Assembly: GCF_029983095.1 (NCBI RefSeq)
Contig: NZ_CP120467.1
Location: forward strand, 2,402,501 to 2,466,500
Source of the DNA: Enterococcus montenegrensis
GTDB lineage: Bacteria; Bacillota; Bacilli; Lactobacillales; Enterococcaceae
DNA length: 64,000 nucleotides
Direction: 5' to 3'
Each line of letters begins with the position of its first letter. The first letter of the stretch is position 1. Below the pieces are notes generated by a model. That model had not been told where the DNA came from and did not search any database. It saw only the letters and a list, made by a program, of their open reading frames with translations. The translations under genes and the position numbers were made by a program. Below, in pieces: positions 44,274-52,433 of the stretch.

Positions 44274-44285
44274 AAATGTATTATA

Positions 44286-44506
44286 CCTGATTTTCATTAC
44301 ATTTGTCCTTAATAATCTATAGCAAGCTGTCACTTACAAGCTAAAAAATTGAATCCCAAACCAAGCTTTACGCTGTCACAAAAATTTTGACTAGCGATGA
44401 TGCGAATCGAATTATCCCCAAAATTTCCAAATTCTTCTAGCTGCTTGTTTCGTCCTGAAGCTTTCCTTTTGAAACCTTTACTTTATAAGTAGCCCGATCC
44501 AAACAA
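44286..44506. other. Intergenic region between the YfcC operon terminator and the candidate RNA
   Basis: About 220 AT-rich bases upstream of the candidate RNA promoter. I find no gene or other element. Confidence 0.35.
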
Positions 44507-44542
44507 AAAAGCCGCCCACTAACTTTGCTGGAAACGGCTTTT
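44507..44542 (-). terminator. Terminator of the frl-like operon
   Basis: An 8-bp stem AAAAGCCG/CGGCTTTT, extendable internally, is followed by TTTTTTG on the minus strand, just past the transporter stop. Confidence 0.8.
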
Positions 44543-44563
44543 GTTTATAAGCAGACCTACAAT

Positions 44564-45976
44564 TTAGAATAATGTTGCAATATAAAGTAAAATCGCCGAA
44601 GCAACTGCCAAAATACCGAAGGCTTTCAAACCCACTTTAAACCATTTTGAAAAGTTAATTTCTGCAATCGCTAATCCGGCTAACAACACGCCACCTGTTG
44701 GGGAAATAATGTTCATTAACCCATTGCCAAACTGATTACTTAAAACAATAACATCGCGATTTAGACCTAGTAAGTCACCTAATGGAGCCATTACTGGCAT
44801 CGTTAAAGCAGCAGCCCCTGAAGATGATGGTACAAAGAATGTTACTAAAACTTGTGCACCTAACAAAATGGTCGAAAATAATGCCTTGGGTAGTCCCCCT
44901 AAAAGAGTGGCCAAACTATTTAAAATCGTATCGATAATCATACCATTTTCTAAGATTACCAAAACTCCCCGTGCTAAACCGATGATCACAGCAGCATAGG
45001 CGAAATCTGCACAGCCTTCTACAAAAGCCTCCGCGATCTTCTTTTGTCCAAATTTAGCGACAACACCAGCAAATAAGGCCAGCGCGACAAACAATGCCGA
45101 AATTTCCACCATGTACCATCCTTGGGCAATAATCCCCCAGATCATAACGCCTAAACCGCCGATAAATCCAGCCACAATCAACTTATCACCATTGGAAAAT
45201 GGCTTGTCTTGCTCAAAATTTTGAAATTTACTTTTGACCAATTGATCGCTAGCATAAACGATTGAACTTTCAGGATTCGCTTTTACTTTACGGGCATAAT
45301 TCATAGTGAAAATAATAGAAATTGCAGTTAAAATGACCCAACAAATGACGCGATAGCCTAATAATGGATTGCCATGTACACCTGCAACGCCTTGGGCAAT
45401 CAAAACATTAAAAGGATTAATCGTTGATCCAACATAGCCCACTTGCGTTCCCAAAAATAAAATTAAAATTGCCGTCATCGAATCATAGCCTAATGAAAAC
45501 ATCAACGAAATAAATACTGCAAATAAAGGAATCGCCTCTTCACTCATGCCAAAAGTCGATCCGCCAAGACTAAATAAGATCATAGACAGCGGAATTACTA
45601 AAATTCCTTTATCCCCAAGAGAAGTTGCTAATGAAAACAAAGCACGGTCCACTGCTCCCGTTTTTAGAATAACCCCAAAAGCACCACCAACAACCAACAC
45701 AAAAGCAACTACTTCAACCGCCGAAATAATTCCCGCAGCTGGCGCCTCTAAGATAGCACCAATTCCTTGACCATAGCCAGCCTTAGCGATTTGGTGATAC
45801 GTTCCCGGAACAACTGTTGTTTTTTCTGCGCCGTTAATATTTTCAACAACTGTCTCAAATTGACCACTGGGAATAACCCAAGTTAAAATTGCAGCTGCGA
45901 TAATCAAGCAAAAAATCAATGTATAGCTATGGGGAAAGGCAAATTTCTTTTTTGCTTTTGTTTCTGTTACTTCCAT
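44564..45976 (-). CDS. YfcC-family transporter (last gene of the frl-like operon)
   Basis: This 470-residue polytopic protein has about 12 spans. The fragments FSLGGSTFGMSEEAIPLF, GYDSMTAILILFLGTQVGYVGSTINPFN and FVPSSSGAAALTMPVMAPLGDL place it in the YfcC/ion-transporter (DcuC-like) superfamily, many of whose members are assigned to peptide or amino-acid uptake. Its operon partners suggest it imports a fructosamine or a related conjugate, an inference. The ATG at 45976 follows GGAGGA; a longer frame would overlap that site. Confidence 0.82.
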   Translation of the reverse strand: MEVTETKAKKKFAFPHSYTLIFCLIIAAAILTWVIPSGQFETVVENINGAEKTTVVPGTYHQIAKAGYGQGIGAILEAPAAGIISAVEVVAFVLVVGGAFGVILKTGAVDRALFSLATSLGDKGILVIPLSMILFSLGGSTFGMSEEAIPLFAVFISLMFSLGYDSMTAILILFLGTQVGYVGSTINPFNVLIAQGVAGVHGNPLLGYRVICWVILTAISIIFTMNYARKVKANPESSIVYASDQLVKSKFQNFEQDKPFSNGDKLIVAGFIGGLGVMIWGIIAQGWYMVEISALFVALALFAGVVAKFGQKKIAEAFVEGCADFAYAAVIIGLARGVLVILENGMIIDTILNSLATLLGGLPKALFSTILLGAQVLVTFFVPSSSGAAALTMPVMAPLGDLLGLNRDVIVLSNQFGNGLMNIISPTGGVLLAGLAIAEINFSKWFKVGLKAFGILAVASAILLYIATLF

Positions 45977-46038
45977 TTCTTTTCCTCCTTCAATTACAAA
46001 AATACGTATCAAGACGTTATGGTTTTGACTAAATTTTT

Positions 46039-47532
46039 TTAACTTTGGTAAACGACCTGCCCATCAATATAGGTGGCGACTACTTTTGCTTTAGTTAAAG
46101 CCATAATATCATGAGTCGTTAAATCTTGATCAAAGATTGCTAAATGTGCTTTTTGTCCTTTACATAAAGTACCACAGTCCAGCATACCATTTGCGGCAAA
46201 AGCATTTTGGGTAAACGTTTGCAGCAAGGTAAGACAATCTAGCCCTCTTTTTTCTTGCCAGCGTTTCTGTCCATGAGGAAACTTACGCCAAACACTGCGG
46301 ATAATGGACTCTGGTAAGTCTGTCATGAAAAGTGGTAAATCAGTACCACTGGTAAGCAATACCTTTGCATCTTTTAAGGTGCCATAATTAAAGAAACGCT
46401 CAGCATATTTTTGTGGCAAAACATTTTCCATATAGCTTTTTTCATAACTATCATTTAGTCCCAATACTTGCGGATAGATTTCTGCTACAATCTTGTTATC
46501 TGCCATTTTCTGTGCAGTTTGCTTAGTGACCATTTCTAAATCACTGATAGAATTATAAACACCTTTAGGTAAACGCTTACCATTTCGAGCTAAAATTTCA
46601 GCAGCTTTTGCTGCCGCTTTATCGCCTTCTGTGGTTAAACAGCAAGGAATATTTTGACTATTGCACGCTTTCACTAAATTATAAATAGCAGTGTAATCAA
46701 TCTGTGGCTGTATTTGCTCAGAAGAATAGTTTCCAAAGGTAGCACCTGTTTCATCTGCTACTACGCCATCTACCATAATTTTTGCACCGCCGAAAGTGAT
46801 ATTTTTTGCAAATTCAGCTTGCTGATATTGGATTAACTGCGCTATATTCAAGGGTTTTGCCACCGCTTGAATATAAAATCGTGTTTGAATTTTCCCTTGT
46901 GGACGTCTTTTAAAATAATCGGCATTGTCAAAAACAATTTCTTTTGTTGCGACCACGCCACGAGAAAGCAAGGCTCTTTCATACTTTTGATAAACACAAG
47001 CCAGCTCAGCTTCATTCCTTAATAACTCGTTAATCAACTTTTCAGCTGCCTCAGCACTGGTATCTGTTTCCTTAAAACCATAGCGCATTTTAGCAGCACG
47101 ATTTAACCAACAATACGAACGATTTTTATCGATGCCACTAATTGCACCGGCATAATTTAGGTTATCTAAATCTTGTTGCGTTGGTTTTTCTGACCATTGT
47201 GTCAAGTCAAAGCCGTGAAAATAAATCGGCTCTCTTTGTTTTTTTGTTGCTGCGGTCTTGATCTTTTTTAAAGCAGCATCTTTATCTAAACACTGGCTTA
47301 AATCAAGACCTGCATTCATCCGCAAATAGCCGCTAAAAAAGACATGATTATCAAACAAGCCAGGCATCACAAAATAATCATCATATTCAAGTAGTTGGCG
47401 ATTATTAGAAATTTCACCATATTCCCAGTTGAAAAATTTCGCGGTAATCTGGTCATCTTCTATCACAATGTGGCCTTTTTGAACGGGATGAATACCATCA
47501 AAAAGCAAATTGGTGCGAATAATTGTTTCCAT
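46039..47532 (-). CDS. Amidohydrolase-superfamily (YtcJ-like) protein lacking several metal ligands
   Basis: This 497-residue protein has the YtcJ/amidohydrolase-3 layout: a small beta-sandwich at both ends and a TIM barrel. Recognisable positions are MPGLFDNHVFFSG, IMVDGVVADETGATF and TSGTDLPLF. The second His of the usual HxH is Phe. The GH, the later His in the HA-x-GD segment (here TTEGDKAA) and the His of RIEH (here SISDLE) are also replaced. The Asp of SD/GTD is kept. It may therefore not be a normal metal hydrolase. It lies between the GntR gene and the transporter gene, with GGAGGA before the ATG. Confidence 0.7.
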   Translation of the reverse strand: METIIRTNLLFDGIHPVQKGHIVIEDDQITAKFFNWEYGEISNNRQLLEYDDYFVMPGLFDNHVFFSGYLRMNAGLDLSQCLDKDAALKKIKTAATKKQREPIYFHGFDLTQWSEKPTQQDLDNLNYAGAISGIDKNRSYCWLNRAAKMRYGFKETDTSAEAAEKLINELLRNEAELACVYQKYERALLSRGVVATKEIVFDNADYFKRRPQGKIQTRFYIQAVAKPLNIAQLIQYQQAEFAKNITFGGAKIMVDGVVADETGATFGNYSSEQIQPQIDYTAIYNLVKACNSQNIPCCLTTEGDKAAAKAAEILARNGKRLPKGVYNSISDLEMVTKQTAQKMADNKIVAEIYPQVLGLNDSYEKSYMENVLPQKYAERFFNYGTLKDAKVLLTSGTDLPLFMTDLPESIIRSVWRKFPHGQKRWQEKRGLDCLTLLQTFTQNAFAANGMLDCGTLCKGQKAHLAIFDQDLTTHDIMALTKAKVVATYIDGQVVYQS

Positions 47533-47565
47533 GATTCCTCCTTCAGCAAATTGCTTGGCGGCAAA

Positions 47566-48276
47566 TCAAATACTAAAAGTATAGGCATCACCTAAATAAA
47601 ACTGCTTACCAAAATGAATTGGGCGCATATTTTGATCCTTCACTACTGTTTGCATGTAAAAAAACGGAGTCCCGATCGCAACGGCCATCGTCGTAGCGAT
47701 AAAATCATCGGCAGAAACAATTTCTAATGTTGTTTCCCCTGGATTAATTGGTAAAATATCATGTTCTCTTAAAATAGCATATAACGAACCGGTTAAATCT
47801 TCTGTTTGTAAAAAAGAAAAACGTTCAAAATCAAAATAGTTATTTTCCAGTAGTAAAGGTACACCATTGCCTAGACGTTTTCTTTGGGTGTATAAAACTT
47901 TAGCCCCCACCGGTATTTCTAATTTTTCCGCTAGTTCTTGATTTGCGGCTAGTACTTCTTTTTTTAATAAAATACTCGTCGTCTTTAACTGACTACTTTT
48001 TCCGCTATCACTAAAACCGGTCACGTACTCAATTTTGCGTAATACTTTGTGACCGCTAATAAACGTTCCTTTGCCTTGTTTTTTTACCAAATAACCTTCT
48101 GCCACCAATTCTTCAATCGCTTTACGAACTGTAATCCGGCTGACACCATAATTTTCAATAAATTCTGGTTCTGTTGGGATGCGTTTGTTTTCAGTATATT
48201 CGCCGGTATTTATTTTTGTTTTGATTACTTCTTTTAATTGTTTATATAGTGGCAATTGTGCATTAGCATCAAGCAT
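47566..48276 (-). CDS. GntR/HutC-family regulator (FrlR-like)
   Basis: This 236-residue regulator has an N-terminal winged helix (IPTEPEFIENYGVSRITVRKAIEELVAEGYLVKKQGKGTF, residues about 31-70) and a C-terminal UTRA effector domain that binds small sugar-phosphate-like ligands. Its place within a kinase-deglycase operon fits an FrlR-like repressor. A 14-bp palindrome TTTTTGATCAAAAA lies just upstream of its start, and TATAACGTTATA lies after the operon promoter; either could be its site. The ribosome site is GAGGG. Confidence 0.88.
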   Translation of the reverse strand: MLDANAQLPLYKQLKEVIKTKINTGEYTENKRIPTEPEFIENYGVSRITVRKAIEELVAEGYLVKKQGKGTFISGHKVLRKIEYVTGFSDSGKSSQLKTTSILLKKEVLAANQELAEKLEIPVGAKVLYTQRKRLGNGVPLLLENNYFDFERFSFLQTEDLTGSLYAILREHDILPINPGETTLEIVSADDFIATTMAVAIGTPFFYMQTVVKDQNMRPIHFGKQFYLGDAYTFSI

Positions 48277-48293
48277 ATTAGTCCCTCACTTAG

Positions 48294-48307
48294 TTTTTGA
48301 TCAAAAA
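48294..48307. promoter_or_regulatory. Palindrome upstream of the GntR gene
   Basis: A perfect 14-bp palindrome TTTTTGATCAAAAA lies 18 bases before the GntR start codon. It is a possible operator. Confidence 0.35.
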
Positions 48308-48355
48308 GATCTCTCCTCAAGTAGAGTACCAAATGCCCTTGTTTAACACAAGCCG

Positions 48356-49168
48356 CTAGTAGGCAACACCATAACCAAAAGAGCCTTCTATAAGGCAAGA
48401 TTCTCCTGCAAAATTATTTCCTGCTTCCATGGCTTCTATAATGCCAGCCCCTTTTAAATAATGAATTAAAAAGGCCGTCAAAAATGAATCTCCTGCTGCC
48501 ATTGTATCCACAGGTTCCTTTAAAATTGGTACAACTTCATAAAAATTTTGACCATCATAAGCAAAAGCAGACTTAGCGCCGCGAGTAACAATTAAAACTT
48601 CATTATTACCGGTAAAATGCTCATGCAAAAACTGTTTTGTATCCTCATCACTGCTGTCGCTCATGGAGAAAAAGCCGAAGTTTACTGCAGCGATCGCATT
48701 TTGAATTTCAGTTTCAGTAAAATCGTCAGAAAAATCATATGAAATTTTAGCTGGGACTGCTTTTAAAGCCGGTAACAAATGATTCACGTGGCTGTATAAC
48801 CCCATATGAATTAAATCAAAACTTTTTAAATAGGCTTGATCTTCCTTGGTTAAAGTAAGCGGGTGCGTCCGCGTTACGCCACCTTCATTACTGCCTAAAA
48901 AAATACGATCTCCCGCTTTAATTTCCACACGTGCACAACCATTTTCGCCTTCAACTACACGAGAATGACTATTATCCAAACCAATTTCATCTACAACTTT
49001 TTTGACATGCTGCCCTTCTCTATCTGTTCCAAAGACCCCCATAAAACTGCTTTTTACTCCTAATTTTTGCGCAAATACGGCAAAATTCAGAGAATTCCCT
49101 CCTGGATACATCAGCTGATAGTTCACGTACTTATCAACAACATTGTCGCCTAATCCAAGAACCTTCAT
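48356..49168 (-). CDS. frlD: PfkB-family kinase, FrlD-like (fructoselysine kinase type)
   Basis: This 270-residue ribokinase-fold enzyme begins with LGLGDNVVDKY and the GGN segment YPGGNSLNFAVFAQKLG, both close to FrlD of E. coli. It ends with the catalytic motif PVDTMAAGDSFLTAFLIHYL (Asp base in AGD). FrlD phosphorylates fructoselysine at C6; the substrate here may be another fructosamine. The order SIS-kinase-GntR on one strand supports the pathway call. The AAAGGGG ribosome site is clear. Confidence 0.8.
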   Translation of the reverse strand: MKVLGLGDNVVDKYVNYQLMYPGGNSLNFAVFAQKLGVKSSFMGVFGTDREGQHVKKVVDEIGLDNSHSRVVEGENGCARVEIKAGDRIFLGSNEGGVTRTHPLTLTKEDQAYLKSFDLIHMGLYSHVNHLLPALKAVPAKISYDFSDDFTETEIQNAIAAVNFGFFSMSDSSDEDTKQFLHEHFTGNNEVLIVTRGAKSAFAYDGQNFYEVVPILKEPVDTMAAGDSFLTAFLIHYLKGAGIIEAMEAGNNFAGESCLIEGSFGYGVAY

Positions 49169-49240
49169 TGCAACTGCCCCTTTCTTTACAATTTATTTTT
49201 ACATTTGCAAAAATAACAAATATATTTTATTTTTCAAGAG

Positions 49241-49273
49241 AAAGACAGTTACGAAGTTTTGGCAACTGTCTTT
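49241..49273 (-). terminator. Hairpin between the deglycase and kinase genes
   Basis: Arms AAAGACAGTT and AACTGTCTTT have a 13-base loop. Only a weak T-rich tail follows on the minus strand, so it is more likely an attenuator or mRNA-stability element than a full terminator. Confidence 0.5.
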
Positions 49274-49284
49274 AAAAAAATATT

Positions 49285-50253
49285 TTAATAAGCAACTTTT
49301 CCCATATAGCGGCGCACGTCTAAATCATGCTGGCGCACGTTAGCTAACGCTAAGCGGTATTCAGCTAAAACGCTATAGAATAAAATTGGATTGAAAAATT
49401 CGTTAACTTCTTGTGCAATTAAATCCAACCCTAATTCTTTTGCATCGACATACTCGACATTTTTAGCATATGCTTGCAAGAAAGTTTTTGCCCGCTCATC
49501 TAGTGGTCGGCTGCGTCCTTCACTCATTAACATAATGTAATTGCGATCTTGATCTGTCACTTCAAAAGGTCCGTGGAAATATTCGCCTGAGTGGACAGCA
49601 GTTGAATCCAACCACTGCATCTCCATTAACGAACAAATTGAAAAACCATAAGCGTGACCATAACTAGGTCCACTGCCCATAATGTAGAACATCGTATCAT
49701 TTTGATATTTATCAGCAAAAACTTTTACCCGCTCTTGTACTTGGTTAATTGCATTTTTTACGACGGTATCAATAATGCCCATACCTTCTTTAAATTTATC
49801 ATAGTGAGCATACCCTTCTGTTTGCGCAACGAGTGAAACTGTTAAATCCAAAATAATCGCCATTGGATTGTTTTTCACTTCAGCATCTGCTCCCCAATCA
49901 TATAAAAAACTGTAATTTGATACCGAAAATAAATCAGCTTCTTTATTATGAGTTAGCCCCACTGTTTGTGCGCCGCGACTTTGTGCCACGTTTCCAGCTG
50001 CAACGGTTTCTTTGGTATTACCACCATGGGAGCATAAAATGACAACCGAATTTTCATCTAAAGCTTTCGGTGGCACGTGACAAAACTCATTAGCAGTATA
50101 CCAACCGGTAAAACATTTGCTTGATTCAGCTTTCATAAAGTACTCTGCCACATACATGTCAACTAAAGAACCCCCACAAGCAACAAAATAAATACCTGAA
50201 AGCTGCCCTTCATTTTTAGCCAAAATTTTCTCAACAGTTTTGGTTACGTCCAT
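49285..50253 (-). CDS. frlB: SIS-domain sugar isomerase, FrlB-like (fructosamine-6-phosphate deglycase)
   Basis: This 322-residue protein has two SIS domains: the first with VACGGSLVDMY and SHGGNTKETVAAG, the second with IMGSGPSYGHAYGFSICSLMEMQW and the motif SGEYFHGPFEV. The catalytic Glu and His of FrlB/FraB deglycases are expected at or near that last motif. Such enzymes split a 6-phosphofructosamine into glucose 6-phosphate and an amine. It is first in the five-gene operon. AGGAGG lies six bases before the ATG. Confidence 0.8.
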   Translation of the reverse strand: MDVTKTVEKILAKNEGQLSGIYFVACGGSLVDMYVAEYFMKAESSKCFTGWYTANEFCHVPPKALDENSVVILCSHGGNTKETVAAGNVAQSRGAQTVGLTHNKEADLFSVSNYSFLYDWGADAEVKNNPMAIILDLTVSLVAQTEGYAHYDKFKEGMGIIDTVVKNAINQVQERVKVFADKYQNDTMFYIMGSGPSYGHAYGFSICSLMEMQWLDSTAVHSGEYFHGPFEVTDQDRNYIMLMSEGRSRPLDERAKTFLQAYAKNVEYVDAKELGLDLIAQEVNEFFNPILFYSVLAEYRLALANVRQHDLDVRRYMGKVAY

Positions 50254-50325
50254 TTTTTGTCCTCCTAAATTTAAAAAAATTGTTTAAATAGCGTACCTGT
50301 TTTTACAGTAAATCATTTTTGTGTT

Positions 50326-50383
50326 TATAACGTTATATGACGTTTTGTATTTTTAGTGTAATCGATTTCTATTTATTGGTCAA
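50326..50383 (-). promoter_or_regulatory. Promoter and putative operator of the frl-like operon
   Basis: On the minus strand, TTGACC (50378-50383) and TACACT (50355-50360) are 17 bases apart. The perfect palindrome TATAACGTTATA (50326-50337) falls about ten bases past the predicted start, suited to repression by the GntR regulator. Confidence 0.5.
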
Positions 50384-50440
50384 TAGTTTCTTAGAATTTT
50401 TTTGCTCTTGAACTTACAATCTAAGTGCACACGTAAAAAA

Positions 50441-50513
50441 TGACTCATACCGAATTCCCAACTAGAAAAGTCTTATCTAAGAAAACTACTAGGAAGAATT
50501 CAATTATGAGTCA
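50441..50513 (+). repeat. 73-base near-palindrome covering the start of a small broken gene
   Basis: Nested arms pair around the centre: TGACTCATA/TATGAGTCA (50441-50449, 50505-50513), GAATTC/GAATTC, CTAG/CTAG and TCTTA/TAAGA. In RNA the stem would hide the ATG at 50506. It could also extrude as a cruciform or mark the end of a decayed mobile element. Confidence 0.6.
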
Positions 50514-50706
50514 CTATGTCATCTTACCATGTTCGCATAAAGAGAAGTTCTATTATCTTTACAACGACACTAGCGGTTAGCAAACACGCACAACACAGCG
50601 TAAAAATGTTTTTTACATGATCTCTAACCGTTTAAACCTTAGGGGATACAAGCCAAAGCAACCAACCAATAGGCTCCTAAATAAAACTTTAGGAGCCTAT
50701 TTTTAA
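50506..50706 (+). pseudogene. Small gene interrupted by an in-frame TAG
   Basis: An ATG with an AGGAAG ribosome site nine bases upstream opens a frame of 24 codons (MSHYVILPCSHKEKFYYLYN...) to a TAG at 50578. The same frame then stays open to a TAA at 50704, giving 66 codons in all. A terminator overlaps the end, so this looks like a transcription unit whose gene has acquired one nonsense mutation. I do not recognise the protein; the basic second half (QTRTTQRKNVFYMISNRLN) hints at nucleic-acid binding. Confidence 0.45.
50668..50705 (+). terminator. Terminator of the small broken gene
   Basis: A perfect 13-bp stem AATAGGCTCCTAA/TTAGGAGCCTATT is followed by TTTTT on the plus strand. Confidence 0.88.
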
Positions 50707-50815
50707 TACTCATACCTACGGGATAAAAAAAAATCTCTTAAGGTACTAACAAAATTGGTTAATTACTTAAAAGAGTCTTCGTAAATTTCATACTATGAAC
50801 ATTGAATTTACTTGC

Positions 50816-51727
50816 TTAAAGCTTAGCAAGTAATTTTGAAAAGTTTGGAATAGAGGTTTTAGATTGTTTCTGGAACTTAAGCAAAGAATCAATCATAGCC
50901 TCAATTTCTCGAAAGTCACCTTCTTGCATTTTCATTATAGGAGTAGCAAATATAAGCTTCATGATACTGTAAGCTACTTTAGCGTTAGAAAATACAGTGC
51001 CAAGCATAGGTGGAGTGATCTTAACACCATTGTCTTTTAATATCTGAAAGGCTTCTTTATAACTTAATGAAGCTAAACGCATTAGCTCTTTTTTCTCTTT
51101 TTTATTACTAATACCAGCTTGAAGCTTGTCGAAGGTATTTAATACCGTAACCAAAGCAGCATGAGTTTTAAGCCAATCATCTAATTTTTTATCTATTTCC
51201 CATGCATAATTCGTATTAGAAAAAATAGCTTCAAGAATAGGTTTAAGCTTAGAGGTATTAACAGATGAATTGATCTTAAGCTTCCCTTTTTCAAACCTTA
51301 AGATTGTTATCAAGTCTTCTTTTCTAGTACCGCCTGTTGTTTGGAAACCAAAGGATACATTCTTATTACTTGTTGCAAGACTCATTAATTGGGTTTCAAG
51401 ATATAAGGTATCCATTTGATTTCCTACAAATATGATATTTTCACTCATGTTGGTAGCTAAAACAGGTAACACACTCTCAAAATCACTATATTTCATAGTA
51501 ACAAAAATGATGTCATAAAAATCATCTGCGTTAAGTTGTTCAACATACGTTAACGTATCAACTGTACGTTTCTTTTGTAATTGATGATAAAGAACTAAAT
51601 TATCTGATCGCAATTGAGCTAATCTTTTATTACGAGCCAACATTACGACTTGGTTATGAGAGTTTTGAGCTAAACTATGTGCTAAGTAACTTCCTTGAAT
51701 ACCAGCACCATAAATCAATATTTTCAT
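50816..51727 (-). CDS. Ketopantoate reductase-like (ApbA/PanE family) oxidoreductase
   Basis: This 303-residue protein has the N-terminal Rossmann motif ILIYGAGIQGSYLA and the ApbA-type segment IIFVTMKYSDFESVL. The helical C-terminal domain is less conserved, and the PanE substrate motif cannot be confirmed by eye. Classical PanE makes pantoate for CoA; a TetR-controlled stand-alone copy is more likely to act on another carbonyl substrate. It is divergent from the TetR gene with two dyads between them. GGAGG lies nine bases before the ATG. More AAG and AGA codons than in the neighbours hint at acquisition. Confidence 0.75.
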   Translation of the reverse strand: MKILIYGAGIQGSYLAHSLAQNSHNQVVMLARNKRLAQLRSDNLVLYHQLQKKRTVDTLTYVEQLNADDFYDIIFVTMKYSDFESVLPVLATNMSENIIFVGNQMDTLYLETQLMSLATSNKNVSFGFQTTGGTRKEDLITILRFEKGKLKINSSVNTSKLKPILEAIFSNTNYAWEIDKKLDDWLKTHAALVTVLNTFDKLQAGISNKKEKKELMRLASLSYKEAFQILKDNGVKITPPMLGTVFSNAKVAYSIMKLIFATPIMKMQEGDFREIEAMIDSLLKFQKQSKTSIPNFSKLLAKL

Positions 51728-51753
51728 AATTAAACACCTCCATAATAGACACG

Positions 51754-51769
51754 TGTTGATTAATCAACA
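51754..51769. promoter_or_regulatory. Perfect TetR-type operator
   Basis: TGTTGATTAATCAACA is a perfect 16-bp palindrome 27 bases upstream of the reductase start. Confidence 0.7.
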
Positions 51770-51825
51770 TCTGAAAGTTATAGTAAGTTAAAGAAATATT
51801 CAAAGCAATCAACAGATTTAGAAAT

Positions 51826-51843
51826 ATGTTGATTACTCAACAT
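51826..51843. promoter_or_regulatory. Second TetR-type operator, next to the TetR gene
   Basis: ATGTTGATTACTCAACAT shares the TGTTGA/TCAACA arms with the site at 51754 and lies 16 bases before the TetR start, implying autorepression. Confidence 0.65.
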
Positions 51844-51859
51844 AAAAGGATGAATGATT

Positions 51860-52372
51860 ATGGATAGAAGGAAAAGGAAGACGCAAGCTAATATTGTCAA
51901 TGCGTTTTATGAAGTTATCGCAAAAGAAAGCTTTGAACAACTCACAGTAAGCAAACTGTGTGAAGTAGCTGATATTAATAGAGGAACGTTCTATCTTAAT
52001 TATCTGGACAAGTATGATTTACTTGAACAAGTAATTAAGGAAGAGATCAGAAGTTTAACTGAATTTTGTGCAGAACATGAAGAAAATGCAGATCACTTAA
52101 CAAAAACCCTCGAATATATGTTAACTAAAAAAGACATGATTTCCTTATTACTAAAAGCAGATACTCAGGGTTTCTTTACTACTCAATTGAGAGATTTCTT
52201 ACTGACAGAAAACTATTCTGTCTCAGAGGTGAACGCAATCTTTATCACCAATGGTTTGGTAGGCGTATTGACACACTTGCTTACAACCAACGAGCCTTCT
52301 GAAAAGATAATTTCAGACTTTACAAGATTTTTAAGGCAACATCAAAACTTTATTGAACTTACGAAATCATAA
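51860..52372 (+). CDS. TetR-family regulator of the divergent reductase gene
   Basis: This 170-residue regulator has an N-terminal helix-turn-helix (LTVSKLCEVADINRGTFYLNYLDKYDLLEQV, about residues 30-60) and a C-terminal domain of the TetR_C/DhaS-like type. The two matching palindromes between it and the reductase gene are its probable operators. The ATG at 51860 is nine bases after AAAGGA; an earlier ATG six bases upstream is too close to it. Confidence 0.85.
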   Translation: MDRRKRKTQANIVNAFYEVIAKESFEQLTVSKLCEVADINRGTFYLNYLDKYDLLEQVIKEEIRSLTEFCAEHEENADHLTKTLEYMLTKKDMISLLLKADTQGFFTTQLRDFLLTENYSVSEVNAIFITNGLVGVLTHLLTTNEPSEKIISDFTRFLRQHQNFIELTKS

Positions 52373-52397
52373 ATACCAACTTAGACACAAACTACAG

Positions 52398-52433
52398 GAG
52401 CGTTAGCGACAAAAGCTAACGCTCTATTTGTTT
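52398..52433 (+). terminator. Terminator of the TetR gene
   Basis: A perfect 10-bp stem GAGCGTTAGC/GCTAACGCTC is followed by TATTTGTTT. Confidence 0.8.

Noticed and set aside
50441..50706. Intact IS200/IS605 or other insertion sequence
   Set aside because: The palindrome is suggestive, but no transposase motif, target duplication or matching second end was found.
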